Source of the DNA: Methylophilus glucosoxydans
Lineage (GTDB): Bacteria > Pseudomonadota > Gammaproteobacteria > Burkholderiales > Methylophilaceae
NCBI RefSeq assembly: GCF_042676145.1
Contig: NZ_JBHTJW010000002.1
Location: 1,736,001-1,800,000, forward strand
Length of the DNA: 64,000 bases
Reading direction: 5' to 3'
Shown: positions 35,108 through 44,069 of the stretch, in pieces
How the letters are laid out: each line of letters starts with the position of its first letter
How positions within the stretch are numbered: position 1 is the stretch's first letter
Position numbers and translations under genes: made by a program
The notes under the pieces: generated by a model
Seen by the model: the letters and a program-made list of their open reading frames with translations, nothing else
Database searches by the model: none
What the model was told of the DNA's origin: nothing

Positions 35108-35891
35108 CGAGTTGAAACTCCTTGCCGTTATTGGGGTTTGCGCCTTGCAGGCGGTCTATGAGGTCGGGAAAGTTGATACGATGCGTCTGCATGGCGTCTT
35201 GCGAACGTTTGCGCAACGTCGCCAGATCCGGGATGGGCAGTTCGGCTTTAAAGCCGAACACGATGATGTTACCGGGCTTGCCGGTAGGCATCATGAGCAC
35301 GCGCTGGTCAAACGTCTGCTCCATGCGCTGCATGTAGATATCAAACTTTTTGTCCGAGCCCCACAGGTTAATCGTAAACAAGCCATCCGGCGTCAGTGCA
35401 TCGGCACAGTCGTCAAAAAAAGCCTGGGTGCAAAAGTCTGGCGGTAAGCCGTTGCTGCCAAAGGCATCCATCATCAGCCAGTCGACACTGCCAGGATGCT
35501 GCTGCAGATAGGCAATACCATCGCCTTCGATGATCTGTAATCGCGCATCGTCATCCGGCACAAAAAAATGGCTGCGGGCGACCTGGATCACTTGCGGATT
35601 GAGTTCCACCACCGTTTGCTTGATCTGCGGACAATATTTCCATACATACTTGGCAATCGACCCGCCGCCCAGCCCAACCAGCAACAGTTTGCGCGCATCC
35701 GGCTTGAACAACAAGCTGCTCAGGGCGCCCCAGGAATAGGCCAGGACCAGCGCAAACGGGTCTTTCACGCTCATACTGCTCTGTATGGTCGGCGAGCCCA
35801 AGTGCATGGAGCGCACGCCATCCATTTCGGTGACTTCCACCATTTCAAAGTCGGAGACTGCTTTGTGCACTTTACGGTTAAATTTAAACAT
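35100..35891 (-). CDS. Spermidine synthase-like protein
   Basis: The 263-residue protein has the polyamine aminopropyltransferase fold, with LLLVGLGGGSIAKYVWKYC, VVELNPQVIQVA and WLMMDAFGSNGLPP. This single-domain group lacks the strict spermidine synthase gate-keeping residues as far as I can judge, and many members are of unknown substrate. It overlaps both neighbours by eight bases (RNB protein upstream, THUMP methyltransferase downstream), so the three are one transcription-translation unit. Confidence 0.8.
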   Translation of the reverse strand: MFKFNRKVHKAVSDFEMVEVTEMDGVRSMHLGSPTIQSSMSVKDPFALVLAYSWGALSSLLFKPDARKLLLVGLGGGSIAKYVWKYCPQIKQTVVELNPQVIQVARSHFFVPDDDARLQIIEGDGIAYLQQHPGSVDWLMMDAFGSNGLPPDFCTQAFFDDCADALTPDGLFTINLWGSDKKFDIYMQRMEQTFDQRVLMMPTGKPGNIIVFGFKAELPIPDLATLRKRSQDAMQTHRINFPDLIDRLQGANPNNGKEFQLGG

Positions 35892-37785
35892 TAGGCGCCT
35901 CCATGCTTGCTTCCACCGCAGCCTCGGCTTCAGTTGAGGGTTCTGTGGTCTCTTCGATCAGGTGCAGAAATTTACAGTCCAGCTCCATCAGTAAAGTATC
36001 GACTTTTTGTACCGCCAGCCGGACTTTGCTGCCGGGCTTGGTCGCTGGCAAACTGTGTACCTTGGTCATATAAGGCAAGTTTTGCAGGCGTACCAGATTC
36101 TCACGCCAGACCGTTGCGTCGATTTCCGTGATATTTTCCTGGATCAGGTACTGCAAGCACCAGTAGCGCTCCATCCGTGTCTGGAACTCGTTGTAGGCAT
36201 TATAAGTTTGATCAAAATTGCGCATATGGCCGACAATTTCATCACTGTTGGCCGGGTAGACTGGCGGCGTCAGGGTCAACACGCTGATCAGTTGCCGCTG
36301 GTTGATCAAATCCACCGCGCGGCGCAACGGCGAGGTACACCAGGCATATTGCGCCACGCCCAGGCCCTGATGGCCTTCGGCTTTGGTGGTCATGTACACT
36401 TTGCCACCATTTTGTGCGCGATAAATACCGGGCACTTCGTTTTGCGCCAGTAACAGGCCCCATTGGCTATTGGCGGCAATCATGAGCTCGGCCACCAGTT
36501 TATCCATGGGAGAGCCGCGCTGGCGGTTGATAATGCTGACCTTACCCTCGCTCACATAAAAATTGTAATCCACCGGTTGTGGCCGGGTCGGGTCATATTT
36601 ACCGCGCGCTTTTTCCAGGCTCTCGGCAAAGCGGAACAAAAACACCAACGGTTGCCATAGCGGATGGCCACTGTCCTCGGCCAGCGTCTGCTCGTTAAAA
36701 TAAGGCTCCAGCGTGTCGTGGCGCAGGTTTTCGATGATGGTTACCTGCTCCAGGCGGCTTTGATGGCTAACAATGCTGAAATCAGGTGCCACTTCAAGAT
36801 ACAGGGACAAAGCCGGCTTTACTTGGCCGGCATCCAGGCTAAACGGACGGATGGCCGCTTCTGGCAACATGGTAATTTTATGCCCGGGCATGTATACCGT
36901 AGACAGCCGCTTCATGACCTCATTATCCAGCGACGCATGCGGCGACACACCCAAGGCTGGTGCAGCAATATGAATCCCGACCTGCGTGTTGCCATTAGGC
37001 AGCGCGGTCACCGATAAGGCATCGTCAATTTCGGTGGTGGTGCTGTCATCAATACTAAAGGCCTGCACCGCTGACAAAGGCAGTGCCTCGGGGAGATCAG
37101 CCAACGTAAAGGCCGGGAACTCCGTGCCATTGGCAAAATATTCGCGTAAAAACGCCCCCAGGTGATAATCATGAATCGAGGCAATGGCGCCACTGGCATG
37201 CAGCACTTGCACCGGCAGTTGCTTGAGTTCGCTGGCCGCCTGATCCAGCGCTTTCCACTCCAGGCTGTTTTTATCCGGCGCGTAGAGCAATTGGTCCAGT
37301 TTGCTTGCAAAGCCGTCTGGCAAACTGTGCACTTTGAGTTGTGCAACCATCTGTGCCAACAGTTCAGCTTGCTGGCGCTTTTTCTCCATCCCCGCCAATG
37401 CCGCTTTTAGCGTGTCCTCAGGCGCAGCCTTGTAGCGTCCTTTGCCTTTGCGGTAAAAATACATGGGCGCGCCATGCAATTTAATGGCAATGGCAGCAGC
37501 TTGCTGATGACTGGGTTTGCCGCCATAGTATTCCTCGGCCAGGCTTTCAAAACCAAACTCATCCTCGCCACAGCATTCCCATAAAAAATCGGTATCCAGG
37601 GTTTCGGCTTCGGCCTGGGCGGCCTCCAGAAAACCGGACAAACTCCCTTCGAACCGCATCAAGACATTGGCGGTTTTGATTTTGCTGCGCTTGCCCGAGC
37701 TCGCTTCGACCTGCATGCTGCTATCGGCCTCGGACATGATGGAGGCGACTTTAAAGCCGCCATCCTCTTCATAAAATACGTTCAT
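35884..37785 (-). CDS. RNB-domain ribonuclease (RNase II-like)
   Basis: The 633-residue protein has a central RNB domain with SIDDSTTTEIDDALSV (catalytic aspartates) and the later blocks PLRRAVDLINQRQLI and AAPALGVSPHASLDNEVMKR. It is shorter than RNase R and lacks its basic tail. A short, possibly degenerate S1-like region closes the protein. It is distinct from the rnr at 20055-22532, so the window has two RNB enzymes. The start at 37785 has little support from a ribosome site. Confidence 0.85.
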   Translation of the reverse strand: MNVFYEEDGGFKVASIMSEADSSMQVEASSGKRSKIKTANVLMRFEGSLSGFLEAAQAEAETLDTDFLWECCGEDEFGFESLAEEYYGGKPSHQQAAAIAIKLHGAPMYFYRKGKGRYKAAPEDTLKAALAGMEKKRQQAELLAQMVAQLKVHSLPDGFASKLDQLLYAPDKNSLEWKALDQAASELKQLPVQVLHASGAIASIHDYHLGAFLREYFANGTEFPAFTLADLPEALPLSAVQAFSIDDSTTTEIDDALSVTALPNGNTQVGIHIAAPALGVSPHASLDNEVMKRLSTVYMPGHKITMLPEAAIRPFSLDAGQVKPALSLYLEVAPDFSIVSHQSRLEQVTIIENLRHDTLEPYFNEQTLAEDSGHPLWQPLVFLFRFAESLEKARGKYDPTRPQPVDYNFYVSEGKVSIINRQRGSPMDKLVAELMIAANSQWGLLLAQNEVPGIYRAQNGGKVYMTTKAEGHQGLGVAQYAWCTSPLRRAVDLINQRQLISVLTLTPPVYPANSDEIVGHMRNFDQTYNAYNEFQTRMERYWCLQYLIQENITEIDATVWRENLVRLQNLPYMTKVHSLPATKPGSKVRLAVQKVDTLLMELDCKFLHLIEETTEPSTEAEAAVEASMEAPNV

Positions 37786-37878
37786 TCAACTGATTCTTTA
37801 AAATACAGCCGTAATGATACCTTAGCGCGTTTGATTCAGCGTGCAAGAAATGCCGAGATGAAAAAAGAAAAGGGAGCG

Positions 37879-40002
37879 CTAAACTCTCTGGAGGTTTCTG
37901 CGGTTCAAAAAAATCAACATACAAGCCAGGAGAATGAGCCCCCACTCAGGCAGCGTCGGCACATCAGTCACTGTGGAGGCCTGAGTGGCTGCTAACGAAA
38001 ATGTTGTCGAGTTATTGCCAGTGTCAGCATCCGCCAAGTCAGAATTCACAGAGATGACCAACGGTGGGACATCCTGCGTATTGGTCCACGACAGTTGTAC
38101 ATTAAAACTGCTTGAACTCCCGACATTCAACTGTGCAACGCGGCAAGTCAGTGTTCTACCCTGCAATTGGCATCGTTGGTCTGCACTGACCAGATCCGCC
38201 CCCGTTGGCAAACTCAGTTGTACGGCAACATTGGTGGCATTCGAGGGCCCGCCATTGGCAACAGTTAAGGTGTAAAGATAAGGCGTGGCCACCGCAAGTT
38301 GTTGGTTAGGGCCACTAAAAGTAACGGATAAATTGGCATTTGCCTGCGTGTTCAATTGCCATGACAGTTGATAACTACCGGCATCCGTTTGATTGGTGTT
38401 GAGGGCGATATGGTATTGGGTATTTGCGCTAGCTTGAAAATACAGGGGGGAATTCGCATTATCAATGCCTGCTTTAGGCGTTAATGCGCTGATTGCTGTC
38501 CCGGTATACACCGCAAGTCTGGGGTTCGCAACACTGCCATTGACGGTAAGCGTTACTTGGCCAGAAGCTGGTGCCGTCCACTGCAACCAGACCGTATTTT
38601 GCGCTGCCAGGTCGGCATGGGCTGGCTCGCTCACTTCTGCCGTCGCGAGCAGATTGGTGCCACTGACACTGCCAGAGTCGCCACTCATCAAGGCGGGATT
38701 AGAAAATGAATCATTTTGTGGACGGGCTGCAGCGCTTAAATCCAGCCTGGGTTTGACAAGACTGTTACGACTATCTGTGACAGGTTTGCCAAAACTGGTC
38801 AATCGCGCTTGAATTTGATCAGCTGTTTCATTAACAAACGCTGACCTTAATACGGCGACCGCCCCTGCCACATGCGGAGATGCTTGAGAAGTGCCTGCCA
38901 TCGTGATCCCTGCTGCAGTGATTAAAGCACCCGGCGCCAGCAGGGTTAAATAATTGGCACTGTTTGAAAAACAAGTGACTTTATCCGCGGCCGAAGTCGT
39001 ATCGGTACAGTTACTATAGGCCAAGCCTCCAACATTACTGTCGTACACCGCCCCGACTGAAATGGCCGCTGGCGCGCAAGCAGGTGTGCTGATGCCATCC
39101 AGATATCCATCATTGCCTGCGGCGACCACCACATTAATGCCGGCATCCTTTGCCCGTTGTATCGGGCTGGTAAAAGGATTGGACTGGCAGGGACTGGTAT
39201 TTTTATCCGACGCCCCCAAGCTCATGTTAATGGCCACAATATTGTATGTGGATCGATTGGCAACCGCCCAGTTGATCGCACTTAAAATATCGCTTGTATA
39301 AGCGCCGCCACTATTATTGAAGACATTGATTGCTGCAATTTTGGCCTCTGGCGCCACGCCCAATACCGTCGCCGCCACATTGCTACCATGATTTGGGCTG
39401 GCATTGGCTGTGCCAGAATTGACGATGGTGTTAGCCACCACCACGCGACACGTCGCCGAGGGCGTCGCCACAGCAGTACAAGGACCAAACGCCGATTTTG
39501 TAAAGTCGATGCCATCATCAATCACGACCACGGTGGCCCCTGCCCCTTTGTAATTAACCTGGCTGACCACAGGCTGATTGATCAAAGGCAAGCTCTGCGT
39601 GAGTACCTTGTGCATGATCCGGTCAACATACACGGCCTTGATGTTGCCATTGGCCATGAAGGTTTTGAGCGACCTGAGTGATTTAAAACGCTTTAAGCTC
39701 AGTGGCAAGTATGGATAGTCTTTGACTGCCTGGATGCCCTGCTGCAGCTCTAGCGTTTTCATTTGGCTTTTAAGCGAAGCATACGCCTTGCGCTTGATTG
39801 CCAACACATCGTCATTATCGGTCTTGAGCCGCTTATTCAAGCGGGTTGCGATCAGGCTTTTATTCACAGACGCATCATCATATTCAACAATTAAATCCTG
39901 TGTCTCGCCCTGATTAAAACGGGTCAGGATTTCTGGCTCAATGTCTGCTGCATGAGAAAAGGTAGAAAAAGTGATGAGGAAATACAGCAGTAAAAAAGGC
40001 AT
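37879..40002 (-). CDS. Subtilisin-family protease with IPTL-CTERM sorting tail
   Basis: A signal peptide (residues 1-18) is followed by a long pro-region, then an S8 peptidase domain with catalytic Asp162 (VVVIDDGID), His205 (NHGSNVAA), oxyanion Asn297 (AAGNDG) and Ser372 (GTSQASPHVAG). After it come beta-rich domains and a C-terminal VPTLPEWGLILLACMLIFL then RR, a textbook IPTLxxWG-CTERM signal. The protein should be secreted, recognised by exosortase H encoded next door, and processed at the surface. At 707 residues it is the only CTERM protein seen in this window. Confidence 0.9.
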   Translation of the reverse strand: MPFLLLYFLITFSTFSHAADIEPEILTRFNQGETQDLIVEYDDASVNKSLIATRLNKRLKTDNDDVLAIKRKAYASLKSQMKTLELQQGIQAVKDYPYLPLSLKRFKSLRSLKTFMANGNIKAVYVDRIMHKVLTQSLPLINQPVVSQVNYKGAGATVVVIDDGIDFTKSAFGPCTAVATPSATCRVVVANTIVNSGTANASPNHGSNVAATVLGVAPEAKIAAINVFNNSGGAYTSDILSAINWAVANRSTYNIVAINMSLGASDKNTSPCQSNPFTSPIQRAKDAGINVVVAAGNDGYLDGISTPACAPAAISVGAVYDSNVGGLAYSNCTDTTSAADKVTCFSNSANYLTLLAPGALITAAGITMAGTSQASPHVAGAVAVLRSAFVNETADQIQARLTSFGKPVTDSRNSLVKPRLDLSAAARPQNDSFSNPALMSGDSGSVSGTNLLATAEVSEPAHADLAAQNTVWLQWTAPASGQVTLTVNGSVANPRLAVYTGTAISALTPKAGIDNANSPLYFQASANTQYHIALNTNQTDAGSYQLSWQLNTQANANLSVTFSGPNQQLAVATPYLYTLTVANGGPSNATNVAVQLSLPTGADLVSADQRCQLQGRTLTCRVAQLNVGSSSSFNVQLSWTNTQDVPPLVISVNSDLADADTGNNSTTFSLAATQASTVTDVPTLPEWGLILLACMLIFLNRRNLQRV

Positions 40003-40142
40003 CTTGCGCTATCAATAATGAATTGTCAGTAGCTTACAGATGCTAATTTTTATTTATGAAGGCTTGATGAAGGCAGAACCATGCCCAGCATGGATGGGGG
40101 TAATGAGGGACCATGGCAAGTCCCCGCTGTACTCTCAAGCAG

Positions 40143-40703
40143 CTAAGCCAAAAAAATGGCCAAACAGCCTATCATCAATCCCAATATTAACCGGCCACCG
40201 TTTTCAAGTATCTGTTGCCAATCAGTCAAGATTGAAAAGTCTGCAATGCCATAGTGCGCATCAATCATTTGCCACAAGGCCGCCAGCAAAACGAATGGCA
40301 CATCGATGCACCACACCAGCAGCGTACCTAACAGCCCGTAAGCAAGGGCCAACAGGCGTTTACGCATAAGGATCTCTGGCCAGGACAAGATCAGCGCGAG
40401 GCATACAGCCAGGCTTTGCCAAAGATGCACCAGCGTCGTACTGGCATGCGCAACGCCGGTGGGGTCCACTGCAATAAAATGTTTTCCCAACCAGAAAGAC
40501 TTTGCCAATCTCACCTCAAAGTCGATGACTTGCGCATCGCCTACTGTCGTCACCTGGGCAGAGATCACCTCGAAATGACCATCAATCAAAGTCAATAGCC
40601 CCTTAAAAAGTGGTAAAAGTGCCTGGATACAGGGACTGAAAAATGCATTGAGCGCCAGCCCAATGCCCAAGACATAACAGAAAAACATTATTGCAAAGCG
40701 CAT
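40143..40703 (-). CDS. Exosortase H-associated membrane protein
   Basis: The 186-residue protein has N-terminal and C-terminal membrane helices plus three central ones, flanking a periplasmic loop (about 30-75). It starts inside the end of the exosortase gene (16-base overlap) and lies between it and the IPTL-CTERM protease. That position and layout match the small membrane protein that accompanies exosortase H. Its own activity is not known. Confidence 0.75.
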   Translation of the reverse strand: MRFAIMFFCYVLGIGLALNAFFSPCIQALLPLFKGLLTLIDGHFEVISAQVTTVGDAQVIDFEVRLAKSFWLGKHFIAVDPTGVAHASTTLVHLWQSLAVCLALILSWPEILMRKRLLALAYGLLGTLLVWCIDVPFVLLAALWQMIDAHYGIADFSILTDWQQILENGGRLILGLMIGCLAIFLA

Positions 40704-41236
40704 ATGGACTCATCATCCGCCAGAGGTTGGGTAGAGGCGGCCAGCCACCATGCATAAAATATTCCGGTGGCGCCCAACATTAAAAAAGGCGCAAGAATAC
40801 CGTGGGTAAAGGTAAAGTACTGGCGATCGTGCTGCAATACCTCAAACAACAGCAGCAACCGTAGTTGATTGATTAAAAATAAAAACAGTAACCCATATAA
40901 GGCACCCAGCAGCTTTTGCCGCAGGCTTAATGTTGAGCTTAACAGTGCAGCGATCAACATTAGCATCATGTCCACCCCATCACAGCCATTGGCAATATTC
41001 ATGCTGGCATGTGCGCCTGTCAGCAGGCTGCCTGCCACCGTCACTTGTTCGTCCGCCAGCCAGCCTATCGTAAAAGCCAATGTCCGGGTAATGACCTTGT
41101 TGATCCACCATGCCCCTACGCCGGTATCGGCAACACTCAACCACATTTGCTGCATAACGATAAACAGACAAAAAAATATCAACACGCCTTTCAACTTTTT
41201 GACGTCTTGAAAACTTAAACCTTGCAGATGGTTCAT
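40688..41236 (-). CDS. xrtH: Exosortase H (IPTLxxWG-CTERM-specific)
   Basis: The 182-residue integral membrane transpeptidase has about six helices and the exosortase triad: Cys85 (NGCDGVDM), Arg126 (NQLRLLLLF) and His145 (FTHGILAPF). The enzyme is thought to cleave and transfer substrates bearing the IPTLxxWG tail. Its short length is normal for the XrtH type. Order on the minus strand: xrtH, associated protein, target protease. Confidence 0.88.
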   Translation of the reverse strand: MNHLQGLSFQDVKKLKGVLIFFCLFIVMQQMWLSVADTGVGAWWINKVITRTLAFTIGWLADEQVTVAGSLLTGAHASMNIANGCDGVDMMLMLIAALLSSTLSLRQKLLGALYGLLFLFLINQLRLLLLFEVLQHDRQYFTFTHGILAPFLMLGATGIFYAWWLAASTQPLADDESICALQ

Positions 41237-41367
41237 AGGGGAAAACGACTTTCAAAAACAGTTTTGTGCGAACACTGCAAAGGCACGGGATTTGATGCGC
41301 CAGAGTTTAGCATGGATGAAAATGTTATGATTAAAGCACTATTGATGCACGGCATTGTCCATTTCAT

Positions 41368-42954
41368 ATGCGCCCTTTAACTTTTGATAACCGTTTTGTC
41401 CGAGAACTACCGGGCGACCCGATCCGCCATAACTACACCAGACAAGTCAGTGACTGCCTATGGTCTGCCGTACAACCCACCCCGGTCAAAGACCCGCAAC
41501 TGATCGCCTATAGCGCAGAAGTGGCCGAGATGCTGGGACTCACAGCCACCGACATGCAAGACCGCGAACTGATACAAACGCTGGGCGGCAATGGCATGCT
41601 GGACGGAATGTTTACCTATGCCACCCGCTATGGCGGCCACCAGTTTGGGCACTGGGCGGGTCAGTTGGGCGATGGACGTGCCATTTTGCTGGGTGAGTTA
41701 GTGCATGGCGGCAAGCGTTTTGAATTGCAACTTAAAGGCGCAGGCGAGACCCCCTACTCGCGCTCGGCAGATGGCCGTGCCGTATTACGCTCCAGCTTGC
41801 GCGAATTTTTATGCTCGGAAGCCATGTACCATCTGGGCGTGCCGACCACGCGCGCCTTAAGCCTGGTCAAAACAGGTGACCAGGTGGTGCGTGACATGTT
41901 TTACGATGGGCATCCGCAGCTGGAACCTGGCGCCATTGTCTGCCGCGTGGCCCCTTCATTTACGCGCTTTGGGCATTTTGAGCTGCTGGCCAGCCGTGAA
42001 GAATTCGCGCTGTTAAAACGCCTGATTGGCTTTACCCTGGACAGGGACTTTGCCGACTGGTGGCCCTCAACCGGACTGACGCTGGATGTGAATGACCCAG
42101 CCCCAGAGCTGATTGAAGCCTGGTTTGAAGAAGTGTGTGCCCGAACGGCAGTCATGATCGCGCACTGGATGCGTGTGGGCTTTGTGCATGGCGTGATGAA
42201 TACCGACAATATGTCTATCCTCGGCCTGACCATAGACTATGGCCCTTATGGCTGGATAGATAATTTTGACCCTGGCTGGACACCCAACACCACCGACGCA
42301 CAAGGGCGCCGTTATTGCTTTGGCCGCCAACCCGATATTGCCCGCTGGAACCTGGAACGGCTGGCAGAAGCCTTGGGTACGCTGTTACCATCCACACAAG
42401 GCCTGGCGGACGGAATCGCCACCTATGACCAAACTTACTTCCGCGCCCTCACCAGCAGCCTCGCTGACAAGTTTGGGTTTGAGCGCTGGCAAGAGGGGGA
42501 TGGCGAGCTCATCAACCAGATTTTTGAGTTCATGACCCGTGCCGAAATTGACCAGACACTGTTTTTCACCCAGCTTGCGCAAATTGACCTGCAACAGCCG
42601 CAAGTGAGCACACTGCAAAACGCTTTTTATACGCAAAAAGGCTGGCAGGATTTTAACCAGGATATCCAGACCTGGCTCATGACTTATTGTCAACGCCTGA
42701 CGCAATCCCAGCAATCGTTAGCGCAACGCCAGCACCGCATGGCTACCGCCAATCCGGTCTATGTGCTGCGCAATTACCTGGCGCAAGAAGCCATTGATTT
42801 GGCCACAGCAGGCGACAATAGCCGCTTGCTGGAATTACTGGAAGTATTACGCCACCCATATACCCTACAGCCTGGCAAAGAAAAGTTTGCGGAAAAGCGC
42901 CCCGACTGGGCAAGACAAAAGGCGGGTTGCTCCATGCTGTCGTGTAGTTCATAA
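41368..42954 (+). CDS. selO: Protein adenylyltransferase SelO
   Basis: A pseudokinase-fold AMP transferase that modifies Ser, Thr or Tyr of other proteins. The 528-residue protein has GQLGDGRAILLGE, RSADGRAVLRSSLREFL, the metal/catalytic region HGVMNTDNMSILGLTIDYGPYG, and ends GCSMLSCSS, the conserved C-terminal cysteines that are selenocysteine in animals. Known targets include redox proteins. The Fur-family gene follows eight bases after the stop. Confidence 0.95.
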   Translation: MRPLTFDNRFVRELPGDPIRHNYTRQVSDCLWSAVQPTPVKDPQLIAYSAEVAEMLGLTATDMQDRELIQTLGGNGMLDGMFTYATRYGGHQFGHWAGQLGDGRAILLGELVHGGKRFELQLKGAGETPYSRSADGRAVLRSSLREFLCSEAMYHLGVPTTRALSLVKTGDQVVRDMFYDGHPQLEPGAIVCRVAPSFTRFGHFELLASREEFALLKRLIGFTLDRDFADWWPSTGLTLDVNDPAPELIEAWFEEVCARTAVMIAHWMRVGFVHGVMNTDNMSILGLTIDYGPYGWIDNFDPGWTPNTTDAQGRRYCFGRQPDIARWNLERLAEALGTLLPSTQGLADGIATYDQTYFRALTSSLADKFGFERWQEGDGELINQIFEFMTRAEIDQTLFFTQLAQIDLQQPQVSTLQNAFYTQKGWQDFNQDIQTWLMTYCQRLTQSQQSLAQRQHRMATANPVYVLRNYLAQEAIDLATAGDNSRLLELLEVLRHPYTLQPGKEKFAEKRPDWARQKAGCSMLSCSS

Positions 42955-42962
42955 TTTTAGCC

Positions 42963-43436
42963 ATGGTTACCGCTGAACAATTGATGATAGAAGCTGGGTT
43001 ACGCCCTACACAAGCACGAACGGCCGTGCTCACGACGCTGATCAACTCGCATACCGCCTTGAGTCAGCCTGAAATCCTCAACGCCTTGCAAGGCGTCAAA
43101 GAAATCGACCGGGTCACGGTGTATCGCGTCCTCGACTGGTTGCAGGAAAACGCCCTCATCCACAAAATATCCACCGAAGACCGCGCCTGGAAATACCAGC
43201 TAAACAGCCCAAAACGCAGCTTTAAAACTCCCAGCAGCCTGCCGCCGGGCATGCTTAACAACCACGGCCACGCCCACCTGCTCTGCCAGTCCTGCGGCAC
43301 CGTGTTATGCATACACGAACTCGCTGCGCATATCCCACAGGCAATATTCGATACCTATCAGGTATCAACGATTGAGATTAGCTTGAAGGGATTGTGTCCG
43401 GATTGCCAGAAAGCAGCTGCAGTCGCACACGCTTAA
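42963..43436 (+). CDS. Fur-family regulator (possibly Zur)
   Basis: The 157-residue protein has an N-terminal winged helix (LRPTQARTAVLTTLINSH, then RVTVYRVLDWLQENALIHK) and a dimerisation domain with CQSCG and CPDC, which hold the structural zinc. The short N-terminus, and HGHAHLLCQSC, fit both Zur and other Fur proteins. A zinc-starvation regulon with strong palindromes lies at 58.3 kb in the same window, so Zur is a reasonable candidate, but nothing near this gene proves it. Confidence 0.85.
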   Translation: MVTAEQLMIEAGLRPTQARTAVLTTLINSHTALSQPEILNALQGVKEIDRVTVYRVLDWLQENALIHKISTEDRAWKYQLNSPKRSFKTPSSLPPGMLNNHGHAHLLCQSCGTVLCIHELAAHIPQAIFDTYQVSTIEISLKGLCPDCQKAAAVAHA

Positions 43437-43559
43437 CCTGCTGGTGTTGTAGGCGCAATGAGCACGCGAACTTGCGTGATTCTTGATGCTCATAAGTGTG
43501 TGGATTGAAGGTCTAAGAGCAGCGCTTTAATCTAGCAGAATCCCTTTGAGAACTTAATC

Positions 43560-43976
43560 ATGCGCTCACAAATTACCTTTCCGCTGACCATTTATTACGA
43601 TGCCTCCTGTCCTTTGTGCCGGATTGAAATGGAGACGCTGAAGCAAGCCGATGCTGCAAATCAGTTAATACTGGTCGATTGTTCGCAGACTGCAATGCAG
43701 TTACCCGACAGTTGCCCGGTCACGCGTGACGCCCTGATGAACAGGATTCATGCGCAAGATGCCATGGGACGCTGGATCAATGGTGTCGATGTGTTTGCCG
43801 CGGCATACAGCGTGACAGGCTTCACAAAGATAGGCAGATTCTGGTCTAGCCGGATACTGCGGCCCATCTTGAGCAGAGCCTATCCGTGGGTGGCCGACCA
43901 CCGGCAGTGGCTCAGCAAAACGCCCCTACCGTGGTTGCTGCATAAGCTCATCTCAAAAAATGCCAAGCCACGCTAA
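43560..43976 (+). CDS. DCC-family thiol-disulfide oxidoreductase (DUF393)
   Basis: The 138-residue protein has the thioredoxin-like start YYDASCPLCRIEMETL with the CxxC that defines the DCC family, then VDCSQ and a C-terminal membrane-near stretch. Such proteins are predicted thiol oxidoreductases of unknown partners. It stands apart from its neighbours by about 120 bases on each side. Confidence 0.85.
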   Translation: MRSQITFPLTIYYDASCPLCRIEMETLKQADAANQLILVDCSQTAMQLPDSCPVTRDALMNRIHAQDAMGRWINGVDVFAAAYSVTGFTKIGRFWSSRILRPILSRAYPWVADHRQWLSKTPLPWLLHKLISKNAKPR

Positions 43977-44069
43977 TTGGCTCATCACAATGCAGCGCGG
44001 ATAAACGCTCCCAGCAACCCACAGGCATTAAGACCATGTACGACACAGGATCTATATATCTCGTCAGCC

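Noticed and set aside
34649..35161. 170-residue plus-strand frame across the THUMP methyltransferase start
   Set aside because: It overlaps two conserved genes on the other strand and has no features of its own.
40079..40093. CCATGC-CCA-GCATGG hairpin between the protease and the XrtH-associated gene
   Set aside because: Short and with no T-run or regulatory context; could occur by chance.
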